Of a stretch of 64,000 nucleotides of DNA, positions 24,297-33,222 are shown in pieces. Positions within the stretch are counted from its first letter, which is position 1, and every line of letters starts with the position of its first letter. This stretch comes from Exobacillus caeni. Its GTDB lineage: Bacteria; Bacillota; Bacilli; Bacillales; Guptibacillaceae. Made by a program: the position numbers and the translations under genes. The notes below the pieces were generated by a model. It had not been told where the DNA came from and did not search any database. It worked only from the letters and a program-made list of their open reading frames with translations. Location of the stretch: NCBI RefSeq assembly GCF_005747095.1, contig NZ_SWLG01000004.1:1-64000 (forward strand), written 5' to 3'.

Positions 24297-24779
24297 ATGA
24301 GTGAGCAAAGAGAAAAAACAACGATCGTCCTGTTCAGCGGCGACATGGATAAGGCAATGGCGGCATTTATCATTGCTAACGGAGCTGCAGCTTACGACCA
24401 GGATGTGACGATCTTCTTTACATTCTGGGGTCTAAATGCGTTGCGTAAAGAAGAGCATGTCCCGGTGAACAAAGGATTCCTAGAAAAAGCATTTGCAAAA
24501 ATGATGCCAAAAGGTCCTTCAAAAATGGGTCTGTCAAAAATGAACTTTGGCGGTCTGGGGCCAAAAATGATTGATCATGTTATAAAAAAACACAACGCGA
24601 TGTCACTACCTCAGCTAGTTGAGCTTGCAAAAGAGCAAGGGGTTAAACTGGTGGCATGTACAATGACAATGGATTTACTTGGACTTCAAAAAGAAGAACT
24701 AATTGATGGTATTGATCTTGGCGGTGTAGCAGCTTATCTTGGAGATGCCAACGATGCTAACGTCAATTTGTTTATATAA
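24297..24779 (+). CDS. yrkE: DsrE/DsrF-like protein (YrkE type)
   Basis: A 160-residue protein of the DsrE/F/H-like family, with hydrophobic beta strands at the N-terminus (TTIVLFSGDMDKAMAAF) and a single cysteine, Cys121, in KLVACTMTMDLLG, which can carry persulfide. The internal Lys/Met/Gly-rich loop (MMPKGPSKMGLSKMNFGG) is typical of this subgroup. It likely hands sulfane sulfur between TusA and rhodanese partners encoded next. First gene of the operon behind operators 3 and 4; start ATG after AAAAGGAGAGG. Confidence 0.88.
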   Translation: MSEQREKTTIVLFSGDMDKAMAAFIIANGAAAYDQDVTIFFTFWGLNALRKEEHVPVNKGFLEKAFAKMMPKGPSKMGLSKMNFGGLGPKMIDHVIKKHNAMSLPQLVELAKEQGVKLVACTMTMDLLGLQKEELIDGIDLGGVAAYLGDANDANVNLFI

Positions 24780-24816
24780 AAAATAAACATTATAGGTTTA
24801 AGGGGAGGATTATTAC

Positions 24817-25386
24817 ATGATTAAAACAGATAAGGTATTAGATGCAAAGGGGCTTGCTTGCCCGATGCCGATCGTGAAGACTAAGAAAGCCATGACCGAA
24901 CTAAGTGCTGGGCAGGTACTGGAAGTGCAGGCAACAGATAAAGGTTCGAAGGCAGATATCGCCGGCTGGGCTAAAAATACAGGACATCAGTATCTTGGAA
25001 CAGTTGAAGAAGGAGATGTCTTAAAGCACTATCTTAGAAAGTCAAATCCAGAAGAAACAAAAGAGGAATCAAAGTACCCTCATGTAATCAGCAATGATGA
25101 GCTGAAGAAAAAGCTAGAGGATAATGAAGGAATCGTTGTACTTGATGTAAGGGAACCTGCTGAATTCGCTTTTAATCGAATCAAGGGCGCGATCTCCATT
25201 CCGCTTGGTGAAATGGAAGAAAGATACACTGAGTTAAATAAAGATGATCAAATTTATGTTGTTTGCCGTACTGGAAATCGCAGTGACATGGCAGCACATC
25301 TTTTATCAGAAAAAGGATATAACAATGTGGTGAATGTTGTCCCTGGAATGTCCGAATGGGACGGAGAAACTACCGGAAATAACTAA
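24817..25386 (+). CDS. yrkF: TusA-rhodanese fusion (YrkF type)
   Basis: A 189-residue fusion. Residues 1-75 are a TusA domain with Cys15 in [15 protein letters not shown]. Residues about 95-188 are a rhodanese domain with Cys150 in [10 protein letters not shown], the six-residue loop that favours sulfur transfer. It relays persulfide sulfur within one chain. The architecture is that of B. subtilis YrkF. Start ATG after AAGGGGAGG. The next gene begins 13 bases after the stop. Confidence 0.93.
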   Translation: MIKTDKVLDAKGLACPMPIVKTKKAMTELSAGQVLEVQATDKGSKADIAGWAKNTGHQYLGTVEEGDVLKHYLRKSNPEETKEESKYPHVISNDELKKKLEDNEGIVVLDVREPAEFAFNRIKGAISIPLGEMEERYTELNKDDQIYVVCRTGNRSDMAAHLLSEKGYNNVVNVVPGMSEWDGETTGNN

Positions 25387-25399
25387 AAGGAGGATTATC

Positions 25400-26533
25400 G
25401 TGAGTTTAAAACCACTAACTGCAAAAGAAGTCACAACAAAAGTGATAAACAAAGAACCTTTATTTATTCTTGATGTTCGAAATGAAAGTGATTTTTCAGA
25501 TTGGAAAATCGAAGGGGAGTCTGTTAAGAGCATTAACGTACCCTATTTTGACCTTATCGATGGGGTAGAGGGCATTGTGGACCAGTTGCCAAAAGACGAA
25601 AATATATTAGTCGTTTGTGCAAAAGAGGGCTCATCAAAGTTTGTAGGAGAGCAACTTGTAGAAGCAGGATTCGGTCAAGTGTCATATCTTTCAGGTGGGA
25701 TGAAAGCGTGGAGTGAACATCTTGAGCCAGTAAAAATAGGCGATTTAAAAGATGGAGGTTCCATCTACCAGTTTGTTCGTATAGGTAAAGGCTGCCTGTC
25801 TTATATGATTGCATCTAACGGCGAAGCCCTTGTAGTAGATACAGCCAGAATGACTGATGTCTATGAAAAGTTTGCATCCGAGCAAAATTTAACGATCAAA
25901 TATGTAGTAGATACACATTTACATGCAGACCATATTTCAGGCGGAAGAAAACTTGCTGAAAGCACTGGAGGGGCATACTACTTGCCTCCAAAGGATGCTG
26001 GTGAAGTAACTTTCGAACACGAAGAGCTTATAGAGGGAAATAACTTTGTTGTTGGCAATACAACAGTTGAAGTACAACCGATCTATTCTCCTGGACATAC
26101 GATTGGAAGTACATCGTTGATCGTTGACGGCAGTTATCTTCTAACAGGGGATATTCTATTCGTTGAATCGATCGGGCGTCCGGACCTTGCTGGAAAAGCG
26201 GGAGACTGGGCAGATGATTTAAGAGAAACGCTTTACAGTAAATATAAGAACCTTTCAATGGATCTTATTGTGTTACCGGCTCATTTTTCACAAGTTTCTG
26301 AGCTTGGGGAAAACGGGCAAGTTAAAGCGGAATTGGGAGAATTGTATAAAAAGAATGAGGGGCTAAATATTAGCGACGCTGAGCGCTTTAACAAAACAGT
26401 ATCTGAAAACCTGCCGCCTCAACCAAATGCTTATCAAGAAATCCGTCAAACGAATATGGGGAAAATAGACCCTGAGGAAGAAGAACAACGTGAAATGGAA
26501 ATCGGACCGAATCGTTGTGCCGTTCACGGTTAA
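25400..26533 (+). CDS. yrkH: Rhodanese - persulfide dioxygenase fusion (CstB/ETHE1 type)
   Basis: A 377-residue fusion. Residues about 1-110 form a rhodanese domain with Cys73 in VVCAKEGSS. Residues about 115-350 form a metallo-beta-lactamase-fold persulfide dioxygenase with the iron-binding motif THLHADH (His173, His175, Asp177, His178), SPGHTIGS and LTGDILFVE. It would oxidise low-molecular-weight persulfide to sulfite. The domain order is rhodanese first, unlike S. aureus CstB, whose dioxygenase domain comes first. Start GTG after AAAAGGAGG. A longer upstream frame overlaps yrkF and is rejected. Confidence 0.92.
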   Translation: MSLKPLTAKEVTTKVINKEPLFILDVRNESDFSDWKIEGESVKSINVPYFDLIDGVEGIVDQLPKDENILVVCAKEGSSKFVGEQLVEAGFGQVSYLSGGMKAWSEHLEPVKIGDLKDGGSIYQFVRIGKGCLSYMIASNGEALVVDTARMTDVYEKFASEQNLTIKYVVDTHLHADHISGGRKLAESTGGAYYLPPKDAGEVTFEHEELIEGNNFVVGNTTVEVQPIYSPGHTIGSTSLIVDGSYLLTGDILFVESIGRPDLAGKAGDWADDLRETLYSKYKNLSMDLIVLPAHFSQVSELGENGQVKAELGELYKKNEGLNISDAERFNKTVSENLPPQPNAYQEIRQTNMGKIDPEEEEQREMEIGPNRCAVHG

Positions 26534-26553
26534 AACTAAAGGAGGTAATCTAA

Positions 26554-26781
26554 ATGAATATTAATAAAACAGTAGACGCTAAAGGATTGGCATGTCCAAT
26601 GCCGATCGTTAGAACTAAAAAAGCAATCGACGAAATTGAATCCGGTCAAATCCTTGAAGTAATTGCTACAGACAAGGGAGCAAAGAGCGACCTGACAGCC
26701 TGGGCAAAGTCAGGTGGCCATGAGCTAGTTGATTCTAAAGAAGAAAACGGCGTATTTTCTTTCTATATCAAAAAAGGTTGA
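26554..26781 (+). CDS. yrkI: TusA family sulfur carrier (YrkI type)
   Basis: A 75-residue stand-alone TusA with Cys14 in [15 protein letters not shown]. It is highly similar to the TusA half of the fusion two genes upstream, which suggests duplication of that module. Acts as a persulfide carrier in the cytoplasm. Start ATG after AAAGGAGG. It is the last gene before a terminator. Confidence 0.93.
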   Translation: MNINKTVDAKGLACPMPIVRTKKAIDEIESGQILEVIATDKGAKSDLTAWAKSGGHELVDSKEENGVFSFYIKKG

Positions 26782-26787
26782 CCATTT

Positions 26788-26822
26788 AGTAAAAGGGCAT
26801 CCTGAGATGCCCTTTTACTACT
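26788..26822 (+). terminator. Terminator of the yrkE-F-H-I operon
   Basis: AGTAAAAGGGCATC (26788-26801) pairs with GATGCCCTTTTACT (26806-26819). Confidence 0.92.
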
Positions 26823-26878
26823 TAGTTTAAAACGTTTTTTAAAAAAAGTGAGGATAGGAAAGGGGAGTAAGAATTCAA

Positions 26879-27658
26879 ATGGATATATCATTTATCATAA
26901 CGATTTTCTTAATTGGCTTTATTGGTTCATTTGTCTCTGGAATGGTCGGAATCGGCGGTTCGATTATTAAATATCCAATGTTATTATATATCCCACCATT
27001 ACTTGGGTTTGCAGCGTTTTCAGCCCATGAAGTATCCGGGATCAGCGCAGTGCAGGTCTTCTTTGCTACGATCGGCGGTGTCTGGGCATATCGTAAAGGG
27101 GGATACTTGAATAAATCGCTAATCCTTTATATGGGGGTCAGCATTCTTGCAGGTAGCTTCATCGGAGGATATGGCTCTAAAATGCTGTCCGAGGGTGCCA
27201 TTAACCTCGTATACGGCATACTGGCAACAATCGCTGCTATTATGATGTTCGTGCCTAAAAAAGGGATCGATGAACTACCTCTGGACCAGGTGAAATTTAA
27301 CAAATGGCTTTCTGCAGTTCTCGCCTTTGTCGTTGGTATCGGAGCGGGTATTGTTGGAGCGGCAGGAGCCTTTATTTTGGTTCCGATCATGCTGGTAGTA
27401 TTAAAGATACCAACTCGTATGACGATCGCTTCATCACTGGCTATCACGTTTATTTCCTCAATCGGAGCAACAGTAGGTAAGGTCGCAACAGGCCAGGTTC
27501 TGCTCATCCCGGCAGCTGTAATGATTGTTGCTTCATTAATTGCTTCTCCTCTTGGGGCAAATGCAGGAAAGAAAGTGAATACTAAAATCCTTCAATGGAT
27601 TCTGGCTCTATTGATCTTAGGAACATCGATTAAAATCTGGATGGATATACTCGGTTGA
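26879..27658 (+). CDS. yrkJ: TauE/SafE family sulfite exporter (YrkJ type)
   Basis: A 259-residue membrane protein with about eight segments in two TauE/SafE halves, each starting with a Gly-rich motif ([17 protein letters not shown] and [17 protein letters not shown]). It probably exports sulfite, the product of the dioxygenase. It is separated from the operon by a strong terminator, so its expression depends on read-through or a weak promoter near 26830-26860. Start ATG after AAGGGGAGT at a rather long spacing. Confidence 0.88.
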   Translation: MDISFIITIFLIGFIGSFVSGMVGIGGSIIKYPMLLYIPPLLGFAAFSAHEVSGISAVQVFFATIGGVWAYRKGGYLNKSLILYMGVSILAGSFIGGYGSKMLSEGAINLVYGILATIAAIMMFVPKKGIDELPLDQVKFNKWLSAVLAFVVGIGAGIVGAAGAFILVPIMLVVLKIPTRMTIASSLAITFISSIGATVGKVATGQVLLIPAAVMIVASLIASPLGANAGKKVNTKILQWILALLILGTSIKIWMDILG

Positions 27659-27660
27659 TA

Positions 27661-27697
27661 GAAAAGCCGCTTTCTCTTCGAAAGCGGCTTTTCTTTG
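27661..27697 (+). terminator. Terminator after the TauE gene
   Basis: GAAAAGCCGCTTTC pairs with GAAAGCGGCTTTTC, T-rich afterwards. Confidence 0.93.
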
Positions 27698-27791
27698 GTG
27701 AAAAAATAGAGATTACTTCCCCCTCTCATCATGAACAATGTTTTTTCCTCATACATTGTTGTAAGGGACAATAAGTAAGGAGGGGTTATAC

Positions 27792-29198
27792 ATGACATCA
27801 AATAATAAAACCCTTGAGCATGCTATAGAAGAAATAACGGAAATTGCAAAAGGTTTCGGACTGGATTTCTATCCGATGCGGTATGAGGTTTGTCCTGCTG
27901 ATATTATTTATACATTCGGAGCTTATGGAATGCCGACAAGATTTTCACACTGGAGCTTTGGTAAGCAATTTCACCGCATGAAGCTTCAATATGATTTGGG
28001 ATTGAGCAAAATTTATGAACTTGTTATCAATTCCGATCCCTGCTATGCCTTTTTGCTCGATACCAACAGTTTAATTCAAAATAAGCTCATTATTGCTCAC
28101 GTTCTTGCCCACTGTGATTTCTTCAAAAATAATCAGCGTTTTTCAAACACAAGAAGAGATATGGTAGAGAGCATGACCGCAACCGCTGAGCGAGTAGCTT
28201 ATTATGAAATGGTCCATGGGAAAGATGAAGTAGAAAGTTTTCTTGATGCCGTTCTTTCTATTCAGGAACATATTGATCCTTCGATCATGAGGCCGAAACT
28301 TAATTACGACCTGGAAGAAGAAGAAACTCCATCCAAAAAGGAAGAGTCGCCGTATGAAGACCTCTGGAAGTTAGACGGAAAACAGGAGGAAGACATAGGT
28401 ACAAAGAAAAAGAAAAAAAAGTTTCCTCCTCACCCCGAAAAAGATCTGTTGCTGTTTATCCTGCAGTACAGCAGAGAGCTCGAAGAATGGCAACGCGACA
28501 TTTTAACGATGATGCGAGAAGAAATGCTTTATTTCTGGCCGCAGCTTGAGACCAAAGTAATGAACGAAGGCTGGGCGAGCTTTTGGCATCAGCGTATTTT
28601 AAGGGAACTGGACCTTACCACAGATGAATCCGTAGAATTTGCCAAATTAAATGCGAACGTTGTCCAGCCTTCTAGAACGAGAATTAACCCTTACTATCTG
28701 GGACTGAAAATTTTTGAACATATCGAGGACATCTATAACGAACCAACTGAAGAAATGCGAATGCGTGAAGTTAAACCGGGAAGCGGAAGGGAAAAAATCT
28801 TTGAAGTGCGGGAAATAGAATCTGATATTTCCTTTATAAGGAATTACTTAACAAAAGATTTGGTGCAGAAAGAAGATCTGTATTTGTTTGAGAAGAAAGG
28901 AAGAGATTATCGTATCACTGATAAAGATTGGCAAAATGTCCGGGACCAATTAGTGAACATGAGGGTTAACGGAGGCTTTCCTTATTTAACCGTGACAGAT
29001 GGGGATTACTTAAAAAGCGGGGAGTTATATCTAAACCATTCCTATGAGGGGATCGAATTGGATATTAAATATCTTGAGAAAGTAATGCCTTATGTTTATC
29101 AACTATGGGGAAGGCCGATACATCTTCAGTCTGTTATTGAAGACAAAGAAGTAGTATTTAGCTATGATGGAAAGAAAATTCATCGAAGGTATATATAA
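27792..29198 (+). CDS. spoVR: Stage V sporulation protein R (SpoVR)
   Basis: A 468-residue SpoVR family protein needed for normal spore cortex in B. subtilis, with unknown biochemistry. Conserved stretches are [23 protein letters not shown] near residues 25-46 (longer than shown as one motif), the [12 protein letters not shown] region near 98-109, and [13 protein letters not shown] low-complexity Lys/Glu stretch lies near residues 175-215. Start ATG after AAGGAGGGG. PrkA and YhbH, its usual functional partners, are encoded upstream in the window. Confidence 0.95.
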   Translation: MTSNNKTLEHAIEEITEIAKGFGLDFYPMRYEVCPADIIYTFGAYGMPTRFSHWSFGKQFHRMKLQYDLGLSKIYELVINSDPCYAFLLDTNSLIQNKLIIAHVLAHCDFFKNNQRFSNTRRDMVESMTATAERVAYYEMVHGKDEVESFLDAVLSIQEHIDPSIMRPKLNYDLEEEETPSKKEESPYEDLWKLDGKQEEDIGTKKKKKKFPPHPEKDLLLFILQYSRELEEWQRDILTMMREEMLYFWPQLETKVMNEGWASFWHQRILRELDLTTDESVEFAKLNANVVQPSRTRINPYYLGLKIFEHIEDIYNEPTEEMRMREVKPGSGREKIFEVREIESDISFIRNYLTKDLVQKEDLYLFEKKGRDYRITDKDWQNVRDQLVNMRVNGGFPYLTVTDGDYLKSGELYLNHSYEGIELDIKYLEKVMPYVYQLWGRPIHLQSVIEDKEVVFSYDGKKIHRRYI

Positions 29199-29206
29199 AA
29201 TTGTCG

Positions 29207-29229
29207 CGCGGAAATTTCCGCGTTTTTTT
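29207..29229 (+). terminator. Terminator of spoVR
   Basis: Palindrome CGCGGAAATTTCCGCG (29207-29222) followed by seven T. Confidence 0.9.
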
Positions 29230-29232
29230 ATT

Positions 29233-29273
29233 GTATAGAAGTATCACTTTTTTAGCAGAGGAGGATGGTCGAG
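29233..29273 (+). repeat. Short dispersed repeat, copy A
   Basis: It begins GTATAGAA, continues CTTTTTTAGCAGAGGAGGATG and ends GTCGAG. A similar sequence lies at 57574-57616. Both follow a terminator in non-coding DNA. Confidence 0.4.
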
Positions 29274-29305
29274 TTTTCTTAGTTAAAACTAAATAAAGGC
29301 GTTTG

Positions 29306-29333
29306 TTGACAATAAAACAATTTTCGATACTAT
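29306..29333 (+). promoter_or_regulatory. Sigma-A promoter of the potassium channel gene
   Basis: TTGACA (29306-29311), 16-base spacer, TACTAT (29328-29333). The leader to the start codon is only about 20 bases, too short for a c-di-AMP riboswitch. Confidence 0.75.
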
Positions 29334-29358
29334 TAGAGGTATGACTTGATTAAGGGTT

Positions 29359-30720
29359 GTGAGAGGTTTGCTTAAAGATCGATTCCGTAAAATCCGCTTA
29401 TCTTCTGTGCAATTAGTGGTTTTGTTTTATTTAATTGCAGTACTCTTATCAACATTTTTGATAAGTCTTCCGATTGCACATAAACCGGGAGTAGAGCTAT
29501 CCCTGATAGATGCATTATTCACTGCTGTTAGTGCAGTTAGTGTAACGGGTTTAACGGTGGTCTCTACGGTTGATACATTTAATATTGTAGGTATATTTAT
29601 ATTGGCGTTTGTGCTCCAATTCGGTGGAATAGGAGTTATGACGCTGAGCACCTTTGTTTGGTTGTTGATCGGGAAAAAAATTGGCCTGAAGGAACGGCAA
29701 ATGATTATGACTGACCAAAACCAATCAACGCTTTCGGGGCTTGTGAAATTAATGAGGCATATAATCGGTTTGATTTTTATTATAGAAGCTATAGGAGCAC
29801 TTGTTCTAGGGACTTATTATCTGCAGTTTTATGATTCCTGGCAGGAAGCTTATTTACATGGTTTTTTTGCATCTGTAAGTGCTACGACCAATGGAGGGTT
29901 CGATATTACCGGGGAATCCTTGAAAACGTTCGCTGACGATTACTTTGTACAGTTTATCCACATTCTTTTGATTGTTACAGGGGCGATAGGTTTCCCTGTT
30001 TTGATCGAGGTAAAAGAGTTCTTGTTTTCAAGGAAAAGTGGAACTCCCTATAAATTTTCATTGTTTACAAAACTGACTTCGATGACTTTTTTAATACTTG
30101 TGGCCTTTGGAACTTTTGCAATCTGGATCATGGAGATGAACAGCTTTTTTAGTGAAAAGTCCTGGCACCAGTCTTTCTTTTATTCCTTTTTTCAATCGAT
30201 CACAACCAGAAGCGGCGGATTGGCGACGATGGATGTAAATGAATTCAGTAATCCAACACAGATGCTGATGTCTGCCCTCATGTTTATCGGAGCTTCCCCA
30301 AGCAGTGTAGGAGGCGGAGTTCGAACCACCACCTTTGCGATTGTATTGTTAGCCATTTTCTTTTTTGCGAAAGGGAAAGACACTATTAAAATTTTTGGAC
30401 GAGAAGTCCATCAAGAAGATGTTCACAAGTCATTTGTAGTTTTTTCCGTGGCTATTTTGTTGTGGAGCTTGTCAATCTTGATCCTTGCGATCGTCGAACC
30501 TTTTTCTACCACTTCTATTGTTTTTGAAGTTTCCTCAGCTTTTGGAACAACAGGGCTTTCGATGGGGATCACGCCAGATTTGAGCAAAATTGGAAAGATA
30601 TTAATTATAATCCTCATGTTTATCGGACGGATTGGTATCTTGTCATTTTTGTTTATGATCAGGGGAAATTTAATACGAGAAAGATTTCGTTACCCGGTTG
30701 AACGGGTTATTATCGGCTAA
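29359..30720 (+). CDS. ktrD: Potassium channel subunit of the Ktr type (KtrD/KtrB-like)
   Basis: A 453-residue membrane protein of the Trk/Ktr/HKT superfamily, four repeated M1-P-M2 units. The four pore loops are visible: AVSVTGLTV, SATTNGGFD, SITTRSGGL and SAFGTTGLS, each with the filter Gly. It takes up potassium together with a cytoplasmic RCK subunit (KtrC/KtrA), which is not encoded nearby, as for B. subtilis ktrD. Start is taken as GTG at 29359; the ribosome site is weak and a TTG at 29368 is an alternative. KtrB is not excluded. Confidence 0.88.
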   Translation: MRGLLKDRFRKIRLSSVQLVVLFYLIAVLLSTFLISLPIAHKPGVELSLIDALFTAVSAVSVTGLTVVSTVDTFNIVGIFILAFVLQFGGIGVMTLSTFVWLLIGKKIGLKERQMIMTDQNQSTLSGLVKLMRHIIGLIFIIEAIGALVLGTYYLQFYDSWQEAYLHGFFASVSATTNGGFDITGESLKTFADDYFVQFIHILLIVTGAIGFPVLIEVKEFLFSRKSGTPYKFSLFTKLTSMTFLILVAFGTFAIWIMEMNSFFSEKSWHQSFFYSFFQSITTRSGGLATMDVNEFSNPTQMLMSALMFIGASPSSVGGGVRTTTFAIVLLAIFFFAKGKDTIKIFGREVHQEDVHKSFVVFSVAILLWSLSILILAIVEPFSTTSIVFEVSSAFGTTGLSMGITPDLSKIGKILIIILMFIGRIGILSFLFMIRGNLIRERFRYPVERVIIG

Positions 30721-30752
30721 GCAAAAGGACATTGTATTGTTCTTTTGCTTTT
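30719..30752 (+). terminator. Terminator of the Ktr gene
   Basis: AGCAAAAG pairs with CTTTTGCT around 30720-30748, then TTTTTT. Confidence 0.85.
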
Positions 30753-30819
30753 TTTACAGGATTTATATGAATGGTGATAGGCTGTTATTTGTATTGGGTA
30801 CAATTTCCAACTTATTTCT

Positions 30820-30848
30820 GTATATAAAATGCTCGATTTCACACACTA
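30820..30848 (+). promoter_or_regulatory. Candidate sigma-G promoter of the SASP gene
   Basis: GTATA at 30820-30824 (fits the sigma-G -35 GnATR) and CACACTA at 30842-30848 (one mismatch to CATnnTA-type -10), 17 bases apart. Forespore expression is expected for such a gene. Confidence 0.5.
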
Positions 30849-30872
30849 TGATTACAAGAGGAGGTGATACAC

Positions 30873-31091
30873 ATGGCTCAACAAAACGAACGCAACAGCA
30901 ACAACAACGAATTGCTAGTACAAGGTGCTGCTCAAGCTATCGACCAAATGAAATATGAGATCGCTCAAGAATTTGGAGTGAACCTTGGTGCTGACACTAC
31001 TTCTCGTGCTAACGGATCTGTTGGAGGAGAAATTACTAAGCGTCTAGTATCTCTTGCTCAGCAACAAATGAGTGGCGGTCAATATCGCTAA
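30873..31091 (+). CDS. Small acid-soluble spore protein, alpha/beta type
   Basis: A 72-residue SASP that coats spore DNA and protects it from UV and other damage. Typical motifs are the GPR protease site region [14 protein letters not shown] and the C-terminal [12 protein letters not shown]. Asn/Gln-rich N-terminus ([19 protein letters not shown]). Start ATG after AGAGGAGGTGATAC. Several paralogs exist per genome, so no letter is given. Confidence 0.96.
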   Translation: MAQQNERNSNNNELLVQGAAQAIDQMKYEIAQEFGVNLGADTTSRANGSVGGEITKRLVSLAQQQMSGGQYR

Positions 31092-31110
31092 TTGAATACT
31101 AATGGCTGTG

Positions 31111-31140
31111 AAGGGATGGAATCTTCCATCCCTTCTTTTA
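31111..31140 (+). terminator. Terminator of the SASP gene
   Basis: GGGATGGA (31113-31120) pairs with TCCATCCC (31125-31132), then CTTCTTTT. Confidence 0.92.
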
Positions 31141-31276
31141 AATTGGACCGTGGTTGAACCGACCTATATTCCTTAATCAAAGGAAAATCCTCACGAACTA
31201 GAATCCCCAATAACATGTTTTCCTACAAAAAAAAGATGGAACATACATAGTAACTTCCGATAAGGAGGAAAAGAAG

Positions 31277-31552
31277 ATGGAATATGAATGTCCTTTATGC
31301 AATGGCTTAAAAAATATAGAAGTCCACTGTCCAGAATGCCACAGGTTGATGGCTGATATGGGAAGAATCCATGACTATTATGATGATTACAGCCCATATG
31401 AGCCCATTGAAGAAATAAAGCTTGCCGATGGGTTTCCTGACAATACGAAAACGCATCAATGCCCTCATTTATTCATATGTGTTGAGTGCGATACAAAAGA
31501 AGTGAGACTAATAAGCGAGTGGTCTGAAGAGGAAGCACTTCGAAAGGAATAA
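31277..31552 (+). CDS. Zinc-ribbon-like small protein, unknown
   Basis: A 91-residue protein with two CPxC pairs, CPLCNGL at residues 5-8 and CPECHRL at 18-21, forming a probable zinc ribbon. A third Cys pair follows (HQCPHLFICVEC, about 61-71). The middle is acidic and Tyr-rich. Function not recognised. Start ATG after ATAAGGAGG. It is convergent with the amino-acid permease gene. Confidence 0.7.
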   Translation: MEYECPLCNGLKNIEVHCPECHRLMADMGRIHDYYDDYSPYEPIEEIKLADGFPDNTKTHQCPHLFICVECDTKEVRLISEWSEEEALRKE

Positions 31553-31562
31553 CGGATGGGAA

Positions 31563-31605
31563 GGAAAAAAATTCCGGCTCATGAAAAAATTCGATGGCCG
31601 GAATC
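31563..31605 (-). terminator. Terminator of the amino-acid transporter operon
   Basis: ATTCCGGC (31571-31578) pairs with GCCGGAAT (31597-31604). The minus-strand T-tract is at 31564-31570. Confidence 0.88.
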
Positions 31606-32254
31606 ACTTTATTTGCAATTTGCGTTCTAAAACGCCCTGTAGAACGTTTAAGAACGTAGTTAACGCCCAGTATATGAGGGCCGCTTCCATTAAAATAAGC
31701 ATGACTTTGTAACTTACAGCTGCCATCTGGTCTGCATTGTAGGTTAATTCCGATACCGTTACAACTGAAGCCAGAGAAGAAGCTTTGACGATATCGATCA
31801 ATGAATTCCATACTGGAGGTATCGCTCTTCTCCATGCCTGTGGAAGGATGACTTCCTTTAAAATTAACTTTGTATCCATTCCGAGAGACATCGCTGCTTC
31901 CCACTGTCCTTTAGAGATAGAGACAATTGCAGCTCGCAGGGATTCGGATATATATGCGGCGAAGTGCAGAATCAGCCCCAGAAAAGCAGCCTGCCATGCT
32001 GTAAGCCTGATTTCGATGGATGGCAGTCCATAATATAAGATAAACAGCTGAATTAATAACGGGGTGCCTCTAAAAAATGATACATAAAGCTTGCCGAAAT
32101 AATCCAGCAGTTTCACCCTGGAAATTCTCAATAGTGCAATTACAAGCCCCATAACTAACGCTCCGATGATCGAAAAGAAGCTTAAAATAACTGTATTCTT
32201 TGCCCCTTCAAGTAGAAAGGGCAAAGAATCCAGCATGACATGTAAATTATTCAC
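31604..32254 (-). CDS. Polar amino-acid ABC transporter permease
   Basis: A 216-residue permease of the His/Glu/Gln/Arg/opine family with five membrane segments. The EAA loop EAAMSLGMDTKLILKEVILPQA contacts an ATPase (written here in part as EAAMSLGMD..VILPQA in family terms). It overlaps the binding-protein gene upstream by 8 bases, so translation is coupled. Substrate probably cystine or another polar amino acid. No ATP-binding subunit is encoded beside it. Confidence 0.9.
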   Translation of the reverse strand: MNNLHVMLDSLPFLLEGAKNTVILSFFSIIGALVMGLVIALLRISRVKLLDYFGKLYVSFFRGTPLLIQLFILYYGLPSIEIRLTAWQAAFLGLILHFAAYISESLRAAIVSISKGQWEAAMSLGMDTKLILKEVILPQAWRRAIPPVWNSLIDIVKASSLASVVTVSELTYNADQMAAVSYKVMLILMEAALIYWALTTFLNVLQGVLERKLQIK

Positions 32255-33041
32255 TTACATCTTCTCCAAAATACTTTTTAGAAATATCGGCAAGGGTGCC
32301 ATCTTTTTTCATTTCTTTTAGAGCATCATTTACTTTTTTAACAAGATCATCGTTGCTTTTGTTAAATGCAAACGCCATCTCGTTCTTATTAAAGACATCT
32401 CCAACTGATTTTAAGTCAAAGCCAGTTTTTGGAAGCTCTTCAAGAATGAAGAGGCGGTCATTAAGAGCAGCGTCAATACGCTTGTCGTTAAGGTCAGATA
32501 AGACCTGTTGCGCACCTTTATAAAACTTAACTTCAGCCCCGGCTTCTTTTGCGATATCCGCATAGTTGCTTCCCTGGGTAGTTCCAACCACTTTTCCTTT
32601 CAAATCGTCTAGTCCATTAATTTCTTTATTATTTTCATGCACGATTACCTGTCCACCGGAAACAGTATATGGGATTGAGAAATCAAAAGTTTCTTTACGT
32701 TCTTCAGTAATGGTAACCTGGTTTGCCACCATGTCGAAGCGGTCTGTTCTTAATGATTCAAGCATTGCTTTCCATTCCGTAGGTTTGAACTCTGCTTCCA
32801 TTCCAATACGGTCGGCAACTTCTCTTGCAACCTCTACGTCATAACCGGTTATTTCATTGTCATCTCCTCGAAAACTGAAGGGGGGATAAGTTGCTTCTGT
32901 TCCGATGGTCAATACTTCTTTCGTATCTCCATTACCACCATTGTTTTCTGCCGTATCGTCATTACCACTGCCGCAAGCTGAAAGAGCAGAAATTAATAGA
33001 GCGGTCAAAGCAGCAATCATAAATTTCTTGTTAAACTTCAA
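32247..33041 (-). CDS. Amino-acid ABC transporter substrate-binding lipoprotein
   Basis: A 264-residue solute-binding protein of family 3. The lipoprotein signal ends in SALSAC (lipobox Cys near residue 23). Family motifs are TEATYPPFSFRGDDNEITGYD and the hinge strands GTQGSNYADIA and LNDRLFILEELPK. It binds a polar amino acid outside the membrane. Start TTG after AAAAGGAGG. The pair resembles B. subtilis YckB/YckA, which also lacks an adjacent ATPase (from memory). Confidence 0.9.
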   Translation of the reverse strand: MKFNKKFMIAALTALLISALSACGSGNDDTAENNGGNGDTKEVLTIGTEATYPPFSFRGDDNEITGYDVEVAREVADRIGMEAEFKPTEWKAMLESLRTDRFDMVANQVTITEERKETFDFSIPYTVSGGQVIVHENNKEINGLDDLKGKVVGTTQGSNYADIAKEAGAEVKFYKGAQQVLSDLNDKRIDAALNDRLFILEELPKTGFDLKSVGDVFNKNEMAFAFNKSNDDLVKKVNDALKEMKKDGTLADISKKYFGEDVSE

Positions 33042-33098
33042 AAGAAATTCCTCCTTTTATTTTTAATTCCGATTAAACACATGCGAATTACAAACTTT

Positions 33099-33127
33099 AT
33101 TTTATGGGTATCATGGTAGGATGTCAA
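33099..33127 (-). promoter_or_regulatory. Sigma-A promoter of the amino-acid transporter operon
   Basis: On the minus strand TTGACA (33127-33122), 17-base spacer, TAAAAT (33104-33099). Confidence 0.8.
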
Positions 33128-33185
33128 TCATAAGAATTTATGCCCTTAAGAAGTATTTTTCATTTCTGTGTTAATGGAAAAATAA

Positions 33186-33214
33186 AAAAGCAGTCTCCCT
33201 ATGGGAGACTGCTC
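33186..33214 (-). terminator. Terminator of msmX
   Basis: AGCAGTCTCCC pairs with GGAGACTGCT, T-run on the minus strand. Confidence 0.93.
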
Positions 33215-33222
33215 TACAAAAA

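Noticed and set aside
29320-29360. A c-di-AMP riboswitch before the Ktr gene
   Set aside because: The leader between the inferred transcription start and the start codon is only about 20 bases.
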